A DNA stretch of 64,000 nt from Devosia sp. (GCF_028290625.1 NZ_JAQGJM010000038.1:62001-126000), one strand, 5' to 3'. Shown: positions 25,483 to 35,081, counted from the first letter of the stretch. Numbers and translations are program-made. Notes: generated from the sequence alone by a model not told the origin.

Positions 25483-27585
25483 TCAGTTAGTCGGCATATC
25501 CGGCGCGAAGTCGGCACGCCGGGTGACAATAGCATCGTAGAAGGCTGGCAGCCGCGTGTCGAAAGCCGCCAAAGCACGGCATTCGGCGATCTCGGCCAGT
25601 GCCGGCTCCCCTGCCCGCAGCGCCAGCAGCAGCCGGTCGTGACATTCTGCCAAGCTCGCGAATTGCGCACTGGTTGCCAGCGCCTCCGGTCCCAGCAGGA
25701 GATGGATCGGTTCCCGCTCACTCATCCCCTTGAGCGCGATCGACCCGGCATCGAGCAGCGCCAGTTCGGCCACGGCGTCGCGCGTCTCGCGGGTCACCAG
25801 AATATCGTAGAGCACGGTCTTGCAAGCGCCCTCCAAGCGGCTGGCGACGTTGACGGTTTCCCCGACGCAGGAATAGTCGAAGCGCGCCTCGAACCCCATA
25901 TTGCCCACCAGCGCCGGGCCGGACGCAATGCCAATGCCGATCGCGATGGGCTCCGCGCCTTGCGACAGATTGGTCTGGTTGAGCTGTCCCAGCGCCTCGC
26001 GCATGGCCAAGGCCGCCTGGCAGGCCCGCAACGCATGGCGCTCGACATCCACTGGCGCGTTCCAGAACGCCATCACGGCGTCGCCCATGAATTTGTCGAT
26101 GGTCCCCATCTGCTCGATGATCGCCGCGCCCAGCACTCCGAACAGCGTATTGAGCATCCGCACCAGATCGGTCGGCGCGGTCTTTTCGCTGATGGTGGAG
26201 AAATTGCGCACGTCGGAAAACATCACCGTCAGTTCGCGCATGTCGCCGCCCAGTCGCAGGCTCTCGGCGTTGTTCTCGATCTGCGTCAACAGCGATGGCG
26301 CTACGTAGTGGGCAAAGGCATTGCGGATGCGCCGCCGTTCGGCATCGGTGATGGCGAACTGGAAGAAAGCCATGGCGGCATAGACGATCAGCGCGCCGAG
26401 AAGGGCGAAGCTCGGGTCCAGCAGTAGGCCATATTGGACGAAGGCAAACCAGCTCCCCGCCGTGGTCACCAGCGCGACCATGATCGAAAATCCTAGCCCG
26501 ATCAGCGGACCGGTGAAGATGATGGCGAGCGTGATGGCGATGCCGCTCAGCACGAAGATCAGGATTTCGAGCCCGCCGACCCAGTCGGCGCGGTTGAGAT
26601 AGACCCCCGTCAGCATCTGTTCGAGCGCCTGCACGTGAATGGAGACGCCGGGGACAGGCTCGCCCAGCGGGCTCTGCCGCACGTCGAGCAGGCCGCTGGC
26701 GGACGCGCCGACGAAGACGATATTGCCCGCAATCTGCGGTGCGAGGCTGGCATAGTCATCGGCCAGCAGATTGCGGGCAGAGACATAGGTGGAGGGATCG
26801 AGGTGGCGATAATACAGCCAAAGATCTCCGCTGGGCCCGGTCGGCACGGTGATGTCGCCGATGCGCAGTGACTCGATAGTGCCGGTATTGGTGGTGTCGC
26901 CGAGCACAACGAGCGTGGAGGCGCCGAGCGCGACGCGCAGCGCCTCTACCGAAAGGGCCGGAAACGCCGATGTTCCATTGGACCACAGCAGCGGCAGGCG
27001 GCGGGGAATACCGGTATTTTCCTGATCGAGGCTAGCGACGCCAAGCCCCGTCGCGGCGTCGGCAAGCTGAGCCATCGGCATTGCCGCGCCGGTCAGCCTC
27101 GGCAAAAACGGCAACGGATCGGCCCCGGTCATGGCAAAGCCAGCCTTGGCCTGCTGCGGCAAAACGAGACTGTTCGGGTTCTGGGTGAAGCTCAGGACGG
27201 ATGGCCCGGCGGCGAGCGCGGCGGCGAACTCCGCGTCGTAATCCACCCCACCGCTCGCGCTGGCGGATGGCGACAGGCGATCCGGCTCGGGAAACAGCAC
27301 GTCGAATGCAATGGCGGCGGCGCCGAGCTCGGTCAGGCGTTGCGCCAACGTCGCCATCGTATGGCGCGACCACGGCCATTGCCCGATTTCGGCAAGGGAC
27401 CGCTCATCGATATCCACGATGCGAATGGGCAGGTCGGGCGCCGCGCGCGGGCGCAATTGCTGGAAGAAATCAAAGGTTGTCTCGCGCGCCACGCGCAGCG
27501 GATAGGGGTCGGCGGCGCGCAGCAGCACCAGTCCGGCGATGATGCAAAAGCCGAACAGGAAGGCCCAGAGGCGCCGTTTCCACAT
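25483..27585 (-). CDS. CHASE2-domain adenylate/guanylate cyclase (class III)
   Basis: The 700-residue protein has an N-terminal helix, a large extracytoplasmic CHASE2 sensor (about 30-330) and a cluster of three transmembrane helices (about 335-410). A class III cyclase domain follows. The catalytic region reads VMFSDVRNFSTISEK (metal Asp), DKFMGDAVMAFWNAP (second metal Asp) and SCVGETVNVASRLEGACK (transition-state Asn/Arg). It should make cAMP or cGMP in response to an external signal. Only 24 bp separate it from the AraC gene upstream and 11 bp from hyi downstream, an unusual operon context for a cyclase. Confidence 0.92.
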   Translation of the reverse strand: MWKRRLWAFLFGFCIIAGLVLLRAADPYPLRVARETTFDFFQQLRPRAAPDLPIRIVDIDERSLAEIGQWPWSRHTMATLAQRLTELGAAAIAFDVLFPEPDRLSPSASASGGVDYDAEFAAALAAGPSVLSFTQNPNSLVLPQQAKAGFAMTGADPLPFLPRLTGAAMPMAQLADAATGLGVASLDQENTGIPRRLPLLWSNGTSAFPALSVEALRVALGASTLVVLGDTTNTGTIESLRIGDITVPTGPSGDLWLYYRHLDPSTYVSARNLLADDYASLAPQIAGNIVFVGASASGLLDVRQSPLGEPVPGVSIHVQALEQMLTGVYLNRADWVGGLEILIFVLSGIAITLAIIFTGPLIGLGFSIMVALVTTAGSWFAFVQYGLLLDPSFALLGALIVYAAMAFFQFAITDAERRRIRNAFAHYVAPSLLTQIENNAESLRLGGDMRELTVMFSDVRNFSTISEKTAPTDLVRMLNTLFGVLGAAIIEQMGTIDKFMGDAVMAFWNAPVDVERHALRACQAALAMREALGQLNQTNLSQGAEPIAIGIGIASGPALVGNMGFEARFDYSCVGETVNVASRLEGACKTVLYDILVTRETRDAVAELALLDAGSIALKGMSEREPIHLLLGPEALATSAQFASLAECHDRLLLALRAGEPALAEIAECRALAAFDTRLPAFYDAIVTRRADFAPDMPTN

Positions 27586-27609
27586 AAGCTGACGGCCTAC
27601 CCGATCGGA

Positions 27610-28548
27610 TCAGTTGTACCGCTCTTCGGGGGCCGGCCGCTTGACGCTGGCGAGAACCGGCCGGGCGCGCACATCGCGGCGGAAATCGGTGGGCGACATA
27701 CCGGCGATCTTGCGGAACGACTTGTTGAACGCGCTGAGCGAGCCGAACCCGCTATCCATCGCCACCTGCAGCACGTTGGCGTTCTCCTGCATCAGCAGCG
27801 CCTGGGCATAGCTGAGCCGCAACAGGTTCACATATTCGTTCAGCGTCATCCCGGTGGACTTCTTGAACACGCTCATCGCGTATTTTGGGTGGATATCGGC
27901 CGAGCCTGCGATATCGACGCTGTCGATGTCCTCGCGGAAATTGGTCGAGATGAATTCGCAGATGCTGGCGATATTGCTGAACGAATGGGCGTCGAGCGGT
28001 TCGGTCTTGGGCAATTCGGGCCCATGCGGCTCGATCAGGAAGAACGGCTCGAACCGGATTCGCTCCAGCCGCAGGATCAGCTCGTCGATAGCGTGGTCCA
28101 CTTTTGCCTGCTCGCCCGAGCGCATATAGGACACCCAGCGATGGAAGGTCTCATGGTCGGTGCCGTCCGGCGCCGAGGTCACCAGCGTGGCGCCGTGGGT
28201 CAGTTTTCCGGTCAGCTCGCTCGATAGCCGCAGGCGGAAAAAATTGACCAACGGCAGATGGATGGCAGTGAAGAAAGCGTCTTCGCTGGTATCGATGACC
28301 TGATGCGGCAGCCCGCCCCAGAACATGGCGACATCGCCTTCGCGCAGGAAAACACGGTGCCCGCTCATCTGATATTCGATGGTGCCGCGGAACACGAAAT
28401 TGACCTCGACCTGCGCGTGCCAATGGCCGTGCTGCATGATGCCGGGCTGCTCGTAAGCCACGAAAAGCGCATTCGGAATCCGCTCCACGCCGCTCTTGTC
28501 GGGGTTCCAGAACCGTTTTGACGGCTTCTTACTTTCCAGCAATTTCAT
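27610..28548 (-). CDS. AraC-family regulator with cupin sensor domain
   Basis: The 312-residue protein has an N-terminal cupin (about 25-110, with HWHAQVEVNFVFRG and HRVFLREGDVAMFWGGLPHQV) and a C-terminal pair of AraC helix-turn-helix motifs (about 200-300). The second reads AMDSGFGSLSAFNKSFRKIAGMSPTDFRR. Such regulators bind a small carbohydrate in the cupin and activate sugar-uptake operons. It is divergent from the CUT1 operon at 28632 with 83 bp between, the expected target. It is also likely cotranscribed with the cyclase and hyi genes. Confidence 0.92.
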   Translation of the reverse strand: MKLLESKKPSKRFWNPDKSGVERIPNALFVAYEQPGIMQHGHWHAQVEVNFVFRGTIEYQMSGHRVFLREGDVAMFWGGLPHQVIDTSEDAFFTAIHLPLVNFFRLRLSSELTGKLTHGATLVTSAPDGTDHETFHRWVSYMRSGEQAKVDHAIDELILRLERIRFEPFFLIEPHGPELPKTEPLDAHSFSNIASICEFISTNFREDIDSVDIAGSADIHPKYAMSVFKKSTGMTLNEYVNLLRLSYAQALLMQENANVLQVAMDSGFGSLSAFNKSFRKIAGMSPTDFRRDVRARPVLASVKRPAPEERYN

Positions 28549-28631
28549 GTTCCCATTAGGAGCGACGCGCCGTTCTGCGACGATAGTGTTACAACGCTCG
28601 GCATAAGAGCAACAAAAAAGGGAGGACTACA

Positions 28632-29906
28632 ATGAACCGTATCGCTTCGCGGCGCGGGCGTCTGCTCGGCCTGGCTTTGGCCGGAATCAGCTTTTTCAGC
28701 GTCGCAGCCGCTTCGGCCGGAGAAATCTCGGTCTGGGTCTGGGACAAGGCATTCAATGGCAACACCATGCGTGAAGCCGGCGCCCTCTACACTGCCGACC
28801 ATCCGGACGTGACCTTCAACGTCGATGACAGCGCCAGCCAGGACGATATCCGCGCCAAGCTGCAGACGCAGCTGCTCGCCGGCAGCACCGACGGCTTGCC
28901 CGATATCGTGCTGATCCAGGACGATATCGCCCAGAAGTACCTGCAATCCTTCCCCGGCTCGTTCGAGCCGCTGTCAGACAGCATCGATATGTCGGTCTTC
29001 GCACCCTACAAGGTTGCGGCTGCCACCTATGACGGCAAGTCCTACTCGCTGCCCTTCGACTCCGGCGTCACGGGCCTGTTCTACCGTTCCGACTATCTCG
29101 AGGCAGCCGGCTTCAAGGCCGCCGACCTCAAGGACATCACCTGGGATCGCCTGGTCGAAATCGGCACCGAAGTGAAGGCCAAGACCGGCCATCTGCTGCT
29201 CGATCTCGATCTCAACGACACCGGCGTCATCCGCATGATGATGCAGTCGGCCGGCCAGTGGTATTTCAATGCCGATGGCAGCCTGCATGTCATCGACAAC
29301 GCCCCGCTCAAGAAGGCGCTGGAAACCTACGCCAAGTTCTATCAGGCAGGCCTGGTCAAGCCAGTGTCCGGCTGGGCTGAATATACCGGCACGTTCACGT
29401 CGGGCGAAGTCGCCGCCGTTCCCGTGGGTGTCTGGATCACCGCGACCATCAAGGCCAATGCCGATCAGTCCGGCAAGTGGGCCGTGGCCCCGATCCCGCG
29501 CCTCGATATGGAAGGCTCGGTCAACGCCTCCAACCAGGGTGGTTCAAGCTGGTATGTGCTGTCCTCCTCGGACAACAAGGCCGAAGCTATCGACTTCCTC
29601 AAGACCGTCTGGGCCGGCAACAAGGATTTCTACCAGGACATCCTGATCAAGCGCGGCGCCGTTGGCTCCCTGCTCGCCGCCCGTGAAGGCGATGCCTACA
29701 AGGCCTCCGATGACTTCTTCGGCGGTGCACCGGTGTGGCAGGACTTCTCCACCTGGCTGAGCCAGATCCCGAGCGTAGATTACGGCACCTTCACCGCCGA
29801 GGTCGACTCCGCTGTGCAGGCACAGTTGCCCGGCATCATCGCGGGCGGCGACATCGACGCGGCCCTCCAGGCGATCAACGACCAGGCCCAGCAGCAGATG
29901 CAATAA
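28632..29906 (+). CDS. CUT1 sugar ABC importer substrate-binding protein
   Basis: The 424-residue binding protein has a Sec signal peptide (residues 1-30, RGRLLGLALAGISFFS, cleavage after ASA), and its mature part starts GEISVWVWDKAFNG. Conserved lobe segments include SYSLPFDSGVTGLFYRSDYL and NQGGSSWYVLSSS. GGGAGGA stands 6 bp before the ATG. It heads a five-gene operon divergent from the AraC regulator. The sugar is unknown, but the downstream oxidoreductase fusion implies that it is oxidised after import. Confidence 0.94.
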   Translation: MNRIASRRGRLLGLALAGISFFSVAAASAGEISVWVWDKAFNGNTMREAGALYTADHPDVTFNVDDSASQDDIRAKLQTQLLAGSTDGLPDIVLIQDDIAQKYLQSFPGSFEPLSDSIDMSVFAPYKVAAATYDGKSYSLPFDSGVTGLFYRSDYLEAAGFKAADLKDITWDRLVEIGTEVKAKTGHLLLDLDLNDTGVIRMMMQSAGQWYFNADGSLHVIDNAPLKKALETYAKFYQAGLVKPVSGWAEYTGTFTSGEVAAVPVGVWITATIKANADQSGKWAVAPIPRLDMEGSVNASNQGGSSWYVLSSSDNKAEAIDFLKTVWAGNKDFYQDILIKRGAVGSLLAAREGDAYKASDDFFGGAPVWQDFSTWLSQIPSVDYGTFTAEVDSAVQAQLPGIIAGGDIDAALQAINDQAQQQMQ

Positions 29907-29914
29907 TCTGCTGC

Positions 29915-29966
29915 GTGAAAGCGGGCTTCGGCTCGCTTTCACTGCCGGGCGCGCAAAGCGCCCGGC
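29915..29966 (+). repeat. Two tandem stem-loops after the binding-protein gene
   Basis: GTGAAAGCG pairs with CGCTTTCAC around a GC-rich TTCG-containing core at 29915-29942. One base later GCCGGGCGC pairs perfectly with GCGCCCGGC across GCAAA at 29944-29966. No T-tract follows, and the permease gene starts 44 bases further on. This is consistent with mRNA stabilisation or partial attenuation. Confidence 0.75.
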
Positions 29967-30010
29967 GCCTATTGGCCGTGATGACGTTGCTACACCAGGG
30001 AGGGTGACAA

Positions 30011-30907
30011 TTGGCACAGGCGCGACTTGATCGCAGGGATCAGATCACCGGATGGGCGTTCATCGCCCCAGCCTTGATCCTGCTCGGACTGTTCATGATC
30101 TACCCGATCGTCTGGTCGCTCTGGATGAGCTTCCAGGTCGGCAAGGGCATGAATCTCAGTTTTGGCGGCTTCGCCAATATCATGCGGCTGACCAAGGATC
30201 CGGTCTTCCTGCGCGCGCTGGGCAACACCTTCACCTTCTTTATCGTGCAAGTGCCGATCATGATCGTGCTCGCCCTGCTGTTCGCAGTCGCGCTGAACGA
30301 CTCGACGCTGCGGTTCCGCGGCCTGTTCCGCACCGCGATCTTCCTGCCCTGCGTGACGTCGCTGATCGCCTATTCCACCGTGTTCAAGTCGATGTTCGCC
30401 ACCGATGGCATCATCAATGAAGCCCTGATGGCGGTCCATCTCATCGGCGCGCCGATCGGCTGGTTCAGCGATCCGTTCTGGGCCAAGGTGGCCATCATCC
30501 TCGCCATCACCTGGCGCTGGACCGGCTACAACATGATTTTCTATCTTGCTGCACTGCAAAACATCGACCGCTCGATCTATGAAGCCGCGCGCATTGATGG
30601 GGTGCCGGCCTGGGCCCGGTTCCGCTATCTCACCATTCCCATGCTCAAGCCGGTGATCCTGTTCACGACGGTGATCTCCACCATCGGAACGCTGCAGCTG
30701 TTCGACGAGGTCTACAATTTCACCGCCGGCAATGGTGGGCCTTCGGACTCAACCATCACGCTGTCGCTGTATATCTACAACCTGACCTTCAAGTTCATGC
30801 CCAGCTTCGGCTACTCGGCGACGGTGTCATGGGTGATCGTCGTGGTCGTGGGCATTCTGAGCTTCCTGCAATTCCTTGTTGCGCGTGATCGGAGGAGGTC
30901 AGCATGA
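30011..30907 (+). CDS. MalF-type sugar ABC permease
   Basis: The 298-residue permease has six helices, with the first at about 17-37. The EAA loop reads YEAARIDGVPAWARFRYLTIP, and the late conserved segment is TAGNGGPSDSTITLSLYIY. The start is TTG at 30011, preceded by GGGAGGG; there is no suitable ATG. It overlaps the malG-type gene by 4 bp. It forms the translocation pore of the AraC-linked sugar importer. Confidence 0.94.
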   Translation: MAQARLDRRDQITGWAFIAPALILLGLFMIYPIVWSLWMSFQVGKGMNLSFGGFANIMRLTKDPVFLRALGNTFTFFIVQVPIMIVLALLFAVALNDSTLRFRGLFRTAIFLPCVTSLIAYSTVFKSMFATDGIINEALMAVHLIGAPIGWFSDPFWAKVAIILAITWRWTGYNMIFYLAALQNIDRSIYEAARIDGVPAWARFRYLTIPMLKPVILFTTVISTIGTLQLFDEVYNFTAGNGGPSDSTITLSLYIYNLTFKFMPSFGYSATVSWVIVVVVGILSFLQFLVARDRRRSA

Positions 30908-31785
30908 CATCGACCACAATGGCCGAAAATACCGCCTCGGCCGCCACCAAAGTTGGCTTGGCCACAGGGGCTGCGCCGTTCCGCCTCATCCGCCGGGGCC
31001 TCGTGTACCTGCTGCTCAGCATCGCCGCCTTTATCTCAGTATTCCCGTTCTATTGGATGGTCGTGGGTGCCACCAACCCATCGGCCGAGATCATCAAGGG
31101 CAAAGCCACGCTCGGTGGCTCACTGCTGACCAATGCCGCAACCTTCTTCGCCCAAGTCGATGCGCCCCGCATTTTCTTCAACTCGGCCTTCATCGCCGTC
31201 ATCGCCACGGCGCTGACGCTGGCGATCTCCTCGCTGGCCGGTTACGGCTTCGAAATGTTCCGCTCTCGCGTGCGGGAACGCATCTTCGGGCTCCTGCTGC
31301 TGCTGCTCTCCATCCCGTTCGCGGCGATGATGGTGCCGCTGTTCGTGATGTTCTCGCAGGCCAAGCTGGTGAACACCTACGTGGCGGTGATCCTGCCCAC
31401 GGTGGCCTCAATCTTCATCATTTTCTACTTCCGGCAAGCCACCAAAGCCTTCCCCAGCGAATTGCGCGACGCCGCCAAGATCGATGGGCTCAAGGAATGG
31501 CAGATTTTCCTGTTCGTCTATCTGCCGGTGATGCGCTCCACCTACGCCGCTGCGACGATCATCGTGTTCATGGCCAATTGGAACAATTACCTCTGGCCGC
31601 TGATCGTGCTGCAGACCGCCGAGAACAAGACGATCACGCTGATCCTATCGGCGCTCACCTCGGCCTATACGCCCGATTACGGCATGATCCTGTTCGGCAC
31701 CGTGCTCGCAACCCTGCCCACCCTCATCATTTTCTTCCTGCTCCAGCGCCGCTTCGTCGAAGGCATGCTGGGCGCGGTCAAATAG
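30904..31785 (+). CDS. MalG-type sugar ABC permease
   Basis: The 293-residue permease has a roughly 35-residue cytoplasmic lead and six helices. The EAA loop is RDAAKIDGLKEWQIFLFVYLP, and NWNNYLWPLIVLQTAENKTI lies near the end. ATGA overlap with the preceding gene and GGAGG upstream support the start. It ends 11 bp before the ATPase gene. Confidence 0.95.
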   Translation: MTSTTMAENTASAATKVGLATGAAPFRLIRRGLVYLLLSIAAFISVFPFYWMVVGATNPSAEIIKGKATLGGSLLTNAATFFAQVDAPRIFFNSAFIAVIATALTLAISSLAGYGFEMFRSRVRERIFGLLLLLLSIPFAAMMVPLFVMFSQAKLVNTYVAVILPTVASIFIIFYFRQATKAFPSELRDAAKIDGLKEWQIFLFVYLPVMRSTYAAATIIVFMANWNNYLWPLIVLQTAENKTITLILSALTSAYTPDYGMILFGTVLATLPTLIIFFLLQRRFVEGMLGAVK

Positions 31786-31796
31786 GTGCATAGAAC

Positions 31797-32882
31797 ATGA
31801 GCCATCTCACGCTTAAGGCCGTGCGCAAATCCTACGGGTCGGTCGAGGTCATCAAGGGCATCGACCTGGCGATCAAGGCCAAGGAATTCGTGGTTTTCGT
31901 CGGCCCCTCCGGCTGCGGCAAGTCTACCCTGCTGCGGATGATCGCCGGGCTCGAACACATCAGCGGCGGCGATCTGGAGATCGGCGGCAAGCGGATGAAC
32001 GATGTCGATCCGTCCAAGCGCGGCATCGCCATGGTGTTCCAGTCCTATGCGCTTTATCCGCACATGACCGTGCGCGAAAACATGGGCTTCGCCCTGCGTT
32101 TTGCCGGCGTGGCGAAAGAGCAGATCGCCAAGCAGGTCGCCGAGGCCGCCCGCATCCTGGCGCTCGAACCGCTGCTGGATCGCGTGCCCAAGGAACTCTC
32201 CGGTGGCCAGCGCCAGCGCGTCGCCATCGGCCGCGCCATCGTGCGCAACCCGCAGGTGTTCCTGTTCGACGAGCCGCTGAGCAATCTCGACGCCGAGCTG
32301 CGCGTGCATATGCGTATCGAAATCGCGCGGCTGCACAAGGAACTGCAGACCACGATGATCTACGTCACCCATGACCAGGTCGAGGCCATGACGCTGGCCG
32401 ACACCATCGTGGTGCTCCGCGATGGCCTCGTGGAACAGGTCGGCAAGCCGCTGGAGCTCTACGACAACCCCTCCAACCAGTTCGTCGCCGGCTTCATCGG
32501 CTCGCCCCGCATGAACTTCATGGCCGCCAAGGTGGTGGAAGCCGGCTCCGGCACGGTGACGGTTGCGCTGACCAAGCAGGGCAATGTCCGCATCACCCTG
32601 CCCCTGACCGCCGCGCCCGCCATTGGGTCCGACGTGACGCTGGGTGTCCGTCCCGAGCATTTCGGGCTCGCCGCAGCTGGCGATGCCGATCTGGCGGTCA
32701 ATGTGGACGTGGCCGAGCATCTCGGCGCCACCAGCTACCTCTATGCCAATACCGGCACCGGCGAGCAGTTGATCATCGAGCGCGAGGAACTGCGCAACGA
32801 GTTGGGCAAGGAAAGCCTCACCGTCTCGATCCGCGCCGCCAATTCATACCTGTTCGACAATTCGGGCCAGCGCCTGCGTTAG
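31797..32882 (+). CDS. UgpC/MalK-family sugar ABC importer ATPase
   Basis: The 361-residue ATPase has Walker A GPSGCGKST, the signature LSGGQRQRVAIGRAIV, Walker B VFLFDEPLSNLDAELR and a C-terminal TOBE-like domain (GVRPEHFGLA). It is a clear paralogue of the ATPase at 14512-15576. It energises the permeases directly upstream, and 24 bp separate it from the oxidoreductase fusion gene. Confidence 0.95.
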   Translation: MSHLTLKAVRKSYGSVEVIKGIDLAIKAKEFVVFVGPSGCGKSTLLRMIAGLEHISGGDLEIGGKRMNDVDPSKRGIAMVFQSYALYPHMTVRENMGFALRFAGVAKEQIAKQVAEAARILALEPLLDRVPKELSGGQRQRVAIGRAIVRNPQVFLFDEPLSNLDAELRVHMRIEIARLHKELQTTMIYVTHDQVEAMTLADTIVVLRDGLVEQVGKPLELYDNPSNQFVAGFIGSPRMNFMAAKVVEAGSGTVTVALTKQGNVRITLPLTAAPAIGSDVTLGVRPEHFGLAAAGDADLAVNVDVAEHLGATSYLYANTGTGEQLIIEREELRNELGKESLTVSIRAANSYLFDNSGQRLR

Positions 32883-32906
32883 GCCTTTCTTTCTAGGAGT
32901 AATTTC

Positions 32907-34919
32907 ATGACTGAAACTAAAAAAGTCCGTTGGGGCATCCTCGGGCCAGGCTCTATCGCCAAGGCATTCCAGGGCGGCGTTGCCGGCTCCAAACATGCCG
33001 AGCTGGTTGCCGTCGGCACCCGCAATCCCGAAAAGCCGGGTCTTGCCACCGACTTCCCCGGCGCGCGCGTTCACAATGGCTATGACGCGCTGCTGGCCGA
33101 CAAGGACGTCGATGCGATCTATATCGCGACGCCTCATCCCGGCCATGCCGAATGGGCGATCAAGGCTGCCGAAGCCGGCAAGCACGTCCTGGTGGAAAAG
33201 CCGATGGCGCTCAGCGCCTTCGAAATCGACGCCATCTTCCACGCCCACCGCAAGGCTGGCACCTTTGCGGGCGAAGCCTTCATGTATCGCCTACACCCGC
33301 AGGTGAAGAAGCTGGGCGAGCTGATCGCCTCCGGCGTCATCGGCGAAGTGCGGATGATCCAGTCCAGCTTCGGCTTCTCCATGGGCAAGTTCCAGCCCCA
33401 GCACCGCCTGTTCGCCAATGACCTGGCTGGCGGCGGCATTTTGGATGTTGGCGGCTATCCCGTCTCGATGTCCCGTTTCATCGCCGGCGCCGCCGTGGGC
33501 AAGCCCTTCGCCGATCCGATCAAGGTTTCGGGCACCGCCAAGCTCAATGCCGAAGGCACCGACGATTGGGCAGCCGCGGTCCTGACCTTCGAGAACGGGA
33601 TCGTCGCCCAGGTCTCCTGCGCCGTGATGGCCAATCTCGACAATGTCCTGCGCATCCATGGCTCGGAAGGCCGCATCGAGGTTCCTGATTTCTGGTTTGC
33701 CGGTGGCAATCGTGATCAGGGCGTCGGCCGCATCGACGTCATCAAGGGTGGCAAGACCGAAACCATCAGCGTCAACGAAACCGGTCACGTCTATTCCTTC
33801 GAGGCCGATGGCGCGTCCGAAGCGATCCTGGCCGGTCGTCATGAATTCGCCGCGCCGGGCATGAGCTGGGCCGACAGCCTGGGCAATGCCCGCGTGCTCG
33901 ACAAGTGGCGCGCCGATGCCGGTATCGAATTCAACATCGAAAAGCCCGCCAAGCGTGTCAACACGCTCTCGAACCGTCCGCTGGCCTCGGGCGGCACTGC
34001 CATCCCAAAGCGTTCGATCCCCGGCCTCACCAAGCAGGCTTCGGCCGTCGCCCTGGGTTTTGAGGATTTCCGCACCTTCTCGTCCGGCGCCATCCTGCTC
34101 GATGCGTTCTGGGAAAAGGGCGGCAACCTCTTCGACACCGCCTTCGTCTATGGCAGCGGCTATACCGAAAAGCTGTTCGGCGATTGGCACAAGAGCCGCG
34201 GTACCCGCGAGCAGTCGGTGCTGATCGGCAAGGGCGCGCATAGCCCGCTGGTCTATCCCGACGTCATCGCCAAGCAGTTGACCCAGTCGCTGGATCGCCT
34301 CCAGACCGACTATGTCGACGTCTACTTCATGCACCGCGACAATCTCGATGTCCCGGTCGGCGAGTTCGTCGACGCCATGGATGCCGAGGTCAAGGCCGGT
34401 CGCATCCGTGGTCCGTTCGGCGGCTCCAACTGGACCAAGGAACGCATGGACCAGGCGATTGCCTATGCCGACAAGACTGGCAAGCAACGCCCCGGCGCCC
34501 TGTCCAACAACTTCGCTTTGGCCGAAATGCTCGACCCGATCTGGGCCGGCTGCGTCACCTCCTCCACCCCGGAATGGAAAGCCTGGCTCAACGATCGCCA
34601 GGTCACCAATTTCTCCTGGTCGAGCCAGGCCCGCGGCTTCTTCACCGACCGCGCCGGCCGCGACAAGACCGACAACGAGGAACTGGTCCGCGTCTGGTAC
34701 AACGACCAGAACTTCGGCCGCCGCGACCGCGCGATCGAACTGGCCAACAAGCTCGGCCATTCGCCGATCCACGTTGCCCTGGCCTACGTGCTTGCCCAGC
34801 CCTTCCCCAGCATCCCGCTGATCGGACCGCGCACGCTGTATGAGTTGGACGACAGCATCAAGGCGTTTGATATCAAGCTGACGTCGGCCGACCTGAAGTG
34901 GCTGGAAGACGGCAAGTAG
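32907..34919 (+). CDS. Two-domain fusion: Gfo/Idh/MocA oxidoreductase + aldo/keto reductase
   Basis: The 670-residue protein joins two oxidoreductases. Residues 1-330 are a Gfo/Idh/MocA domain with Rossmann motif GILGPGSIAKAF and catalytic-lysine motif VEKPMA. From about residue 370 an aldo/keto reductase barrel follows, with FDTAFVYGSGYTE (Tyr), VLIGKGAH (Lys) and VDVYFMHRDN (His). Separate NAD(P)-binding sites suggest two linked redox steps, for example oxidation at one carbon and reduction at another, giving net epimerisation or isomerisation of an imported sugar. It closes the importer operon and is followed by a strong terminator. The frame is continuous, so this is a genuine fusion. Confidence 0.9.
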   Translation: MTETKKVRWGILGPGSIAKAFQGGVAGSKHAELVAVGTRNPEKPGLATDFPGARVHNGYDALLADKDVDAIYIATPHPGHAEWAIKAAEAGKHVLVEKPMALSAFEIDAIFHAHRKAGTFAGEAFMYRLHPQVKKLGELIASGVIGEVRMIQSSFGFSMGKFQPQHRLFANDLAGGGILDVGGYPVSMSRFIAGAAVGKPFADPIKVSGTAKLNAEGTDDWAAAVLTFENGIVAQVSCAVMANLDNVLRIHGSEGRIEVPDFWFAGGNRDQGVGRIDVIKGGKTETISVNETGHVYSFEADGASEAILAGRHEFAAPGMSWADSLGNARVLDKWRADAGIEFNIEKPAKRVNTLSNRPLASGGTAIPKRSIPGLTKQASAVALGFEDFRTFSSGAILLDAFWEKGGNLFDTAFVYGSGYTEKLFGDWHKSRGTREQSVLIGKGAHSPLVYPDVIAKQLTQSLDRLQTDYVDVYFMHRDNLDVPVGEFVDAMDAEVKAGRIRGPFGGSNWTKERMDQAIAYADKTGKQRPGALSNNFALAEMLDPIWAGCVTSSTPEWKAWLNDRQVTNFSWSSQARGFFTDRAGRDKTDNEELVRVWYNDQNFGRRDRAIELANKLGHSPIHVALAYVLAQPFPSIPLIGPRTLYELDDSIKAFDIKLTSADLKWLEDGK

Positions 34920-34945
34920 GCCGACGCCGTAGCGTGAACTTACTC

Positions 34946-34976
34946 AACACCCTCGGGCTCGCCCCGAGGGTGTTTT
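34946..34976 (+). terminator. Rho-independent terminator of the 28.6-34.9 kb operon
   Basis: AACACCCTCGGG and CCCGAGGGTGTT form a perfect 12-bp stem with a 5-base loop, followed by TT, 26 bp after the fusion-gene stop. It is the clearest intrinsic terminator on this side of the window. Confidence 0.88.
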
Positions 34977-35000
34977 GCGTCCCACAATGCCTCCACTTAC

Positions 35001-35040
35001 TCGGTGTCACCCCAGCAGAGGCAGGGGCCCATCCCGAGGT
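35001..35040. repeat. Diverged single arm of the GTCACCCC intergenic repeat
   Basis: GTGTCACCCCAGCAGAGGC followed by GGGGCCCATCCCGAGG matches the left arm at 21843 with a few substitutions, but no paired right arm is present. It opens the gene-free interval 34977-35690. Confidence 0.6.
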
Positions 35041-35081
35041 GGCGCCTTAACCGCAAGATCGTCGCGAGAACGACCCATCCT

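Noticed and set aside
32907..34919. Possible frameshift or assembly join making two oxidoreductases look fused
   Set aside because: The frame is continuous, the linker is ordinary coding sequence, and there is no internal ribosome-binding site with a start at the second domain.
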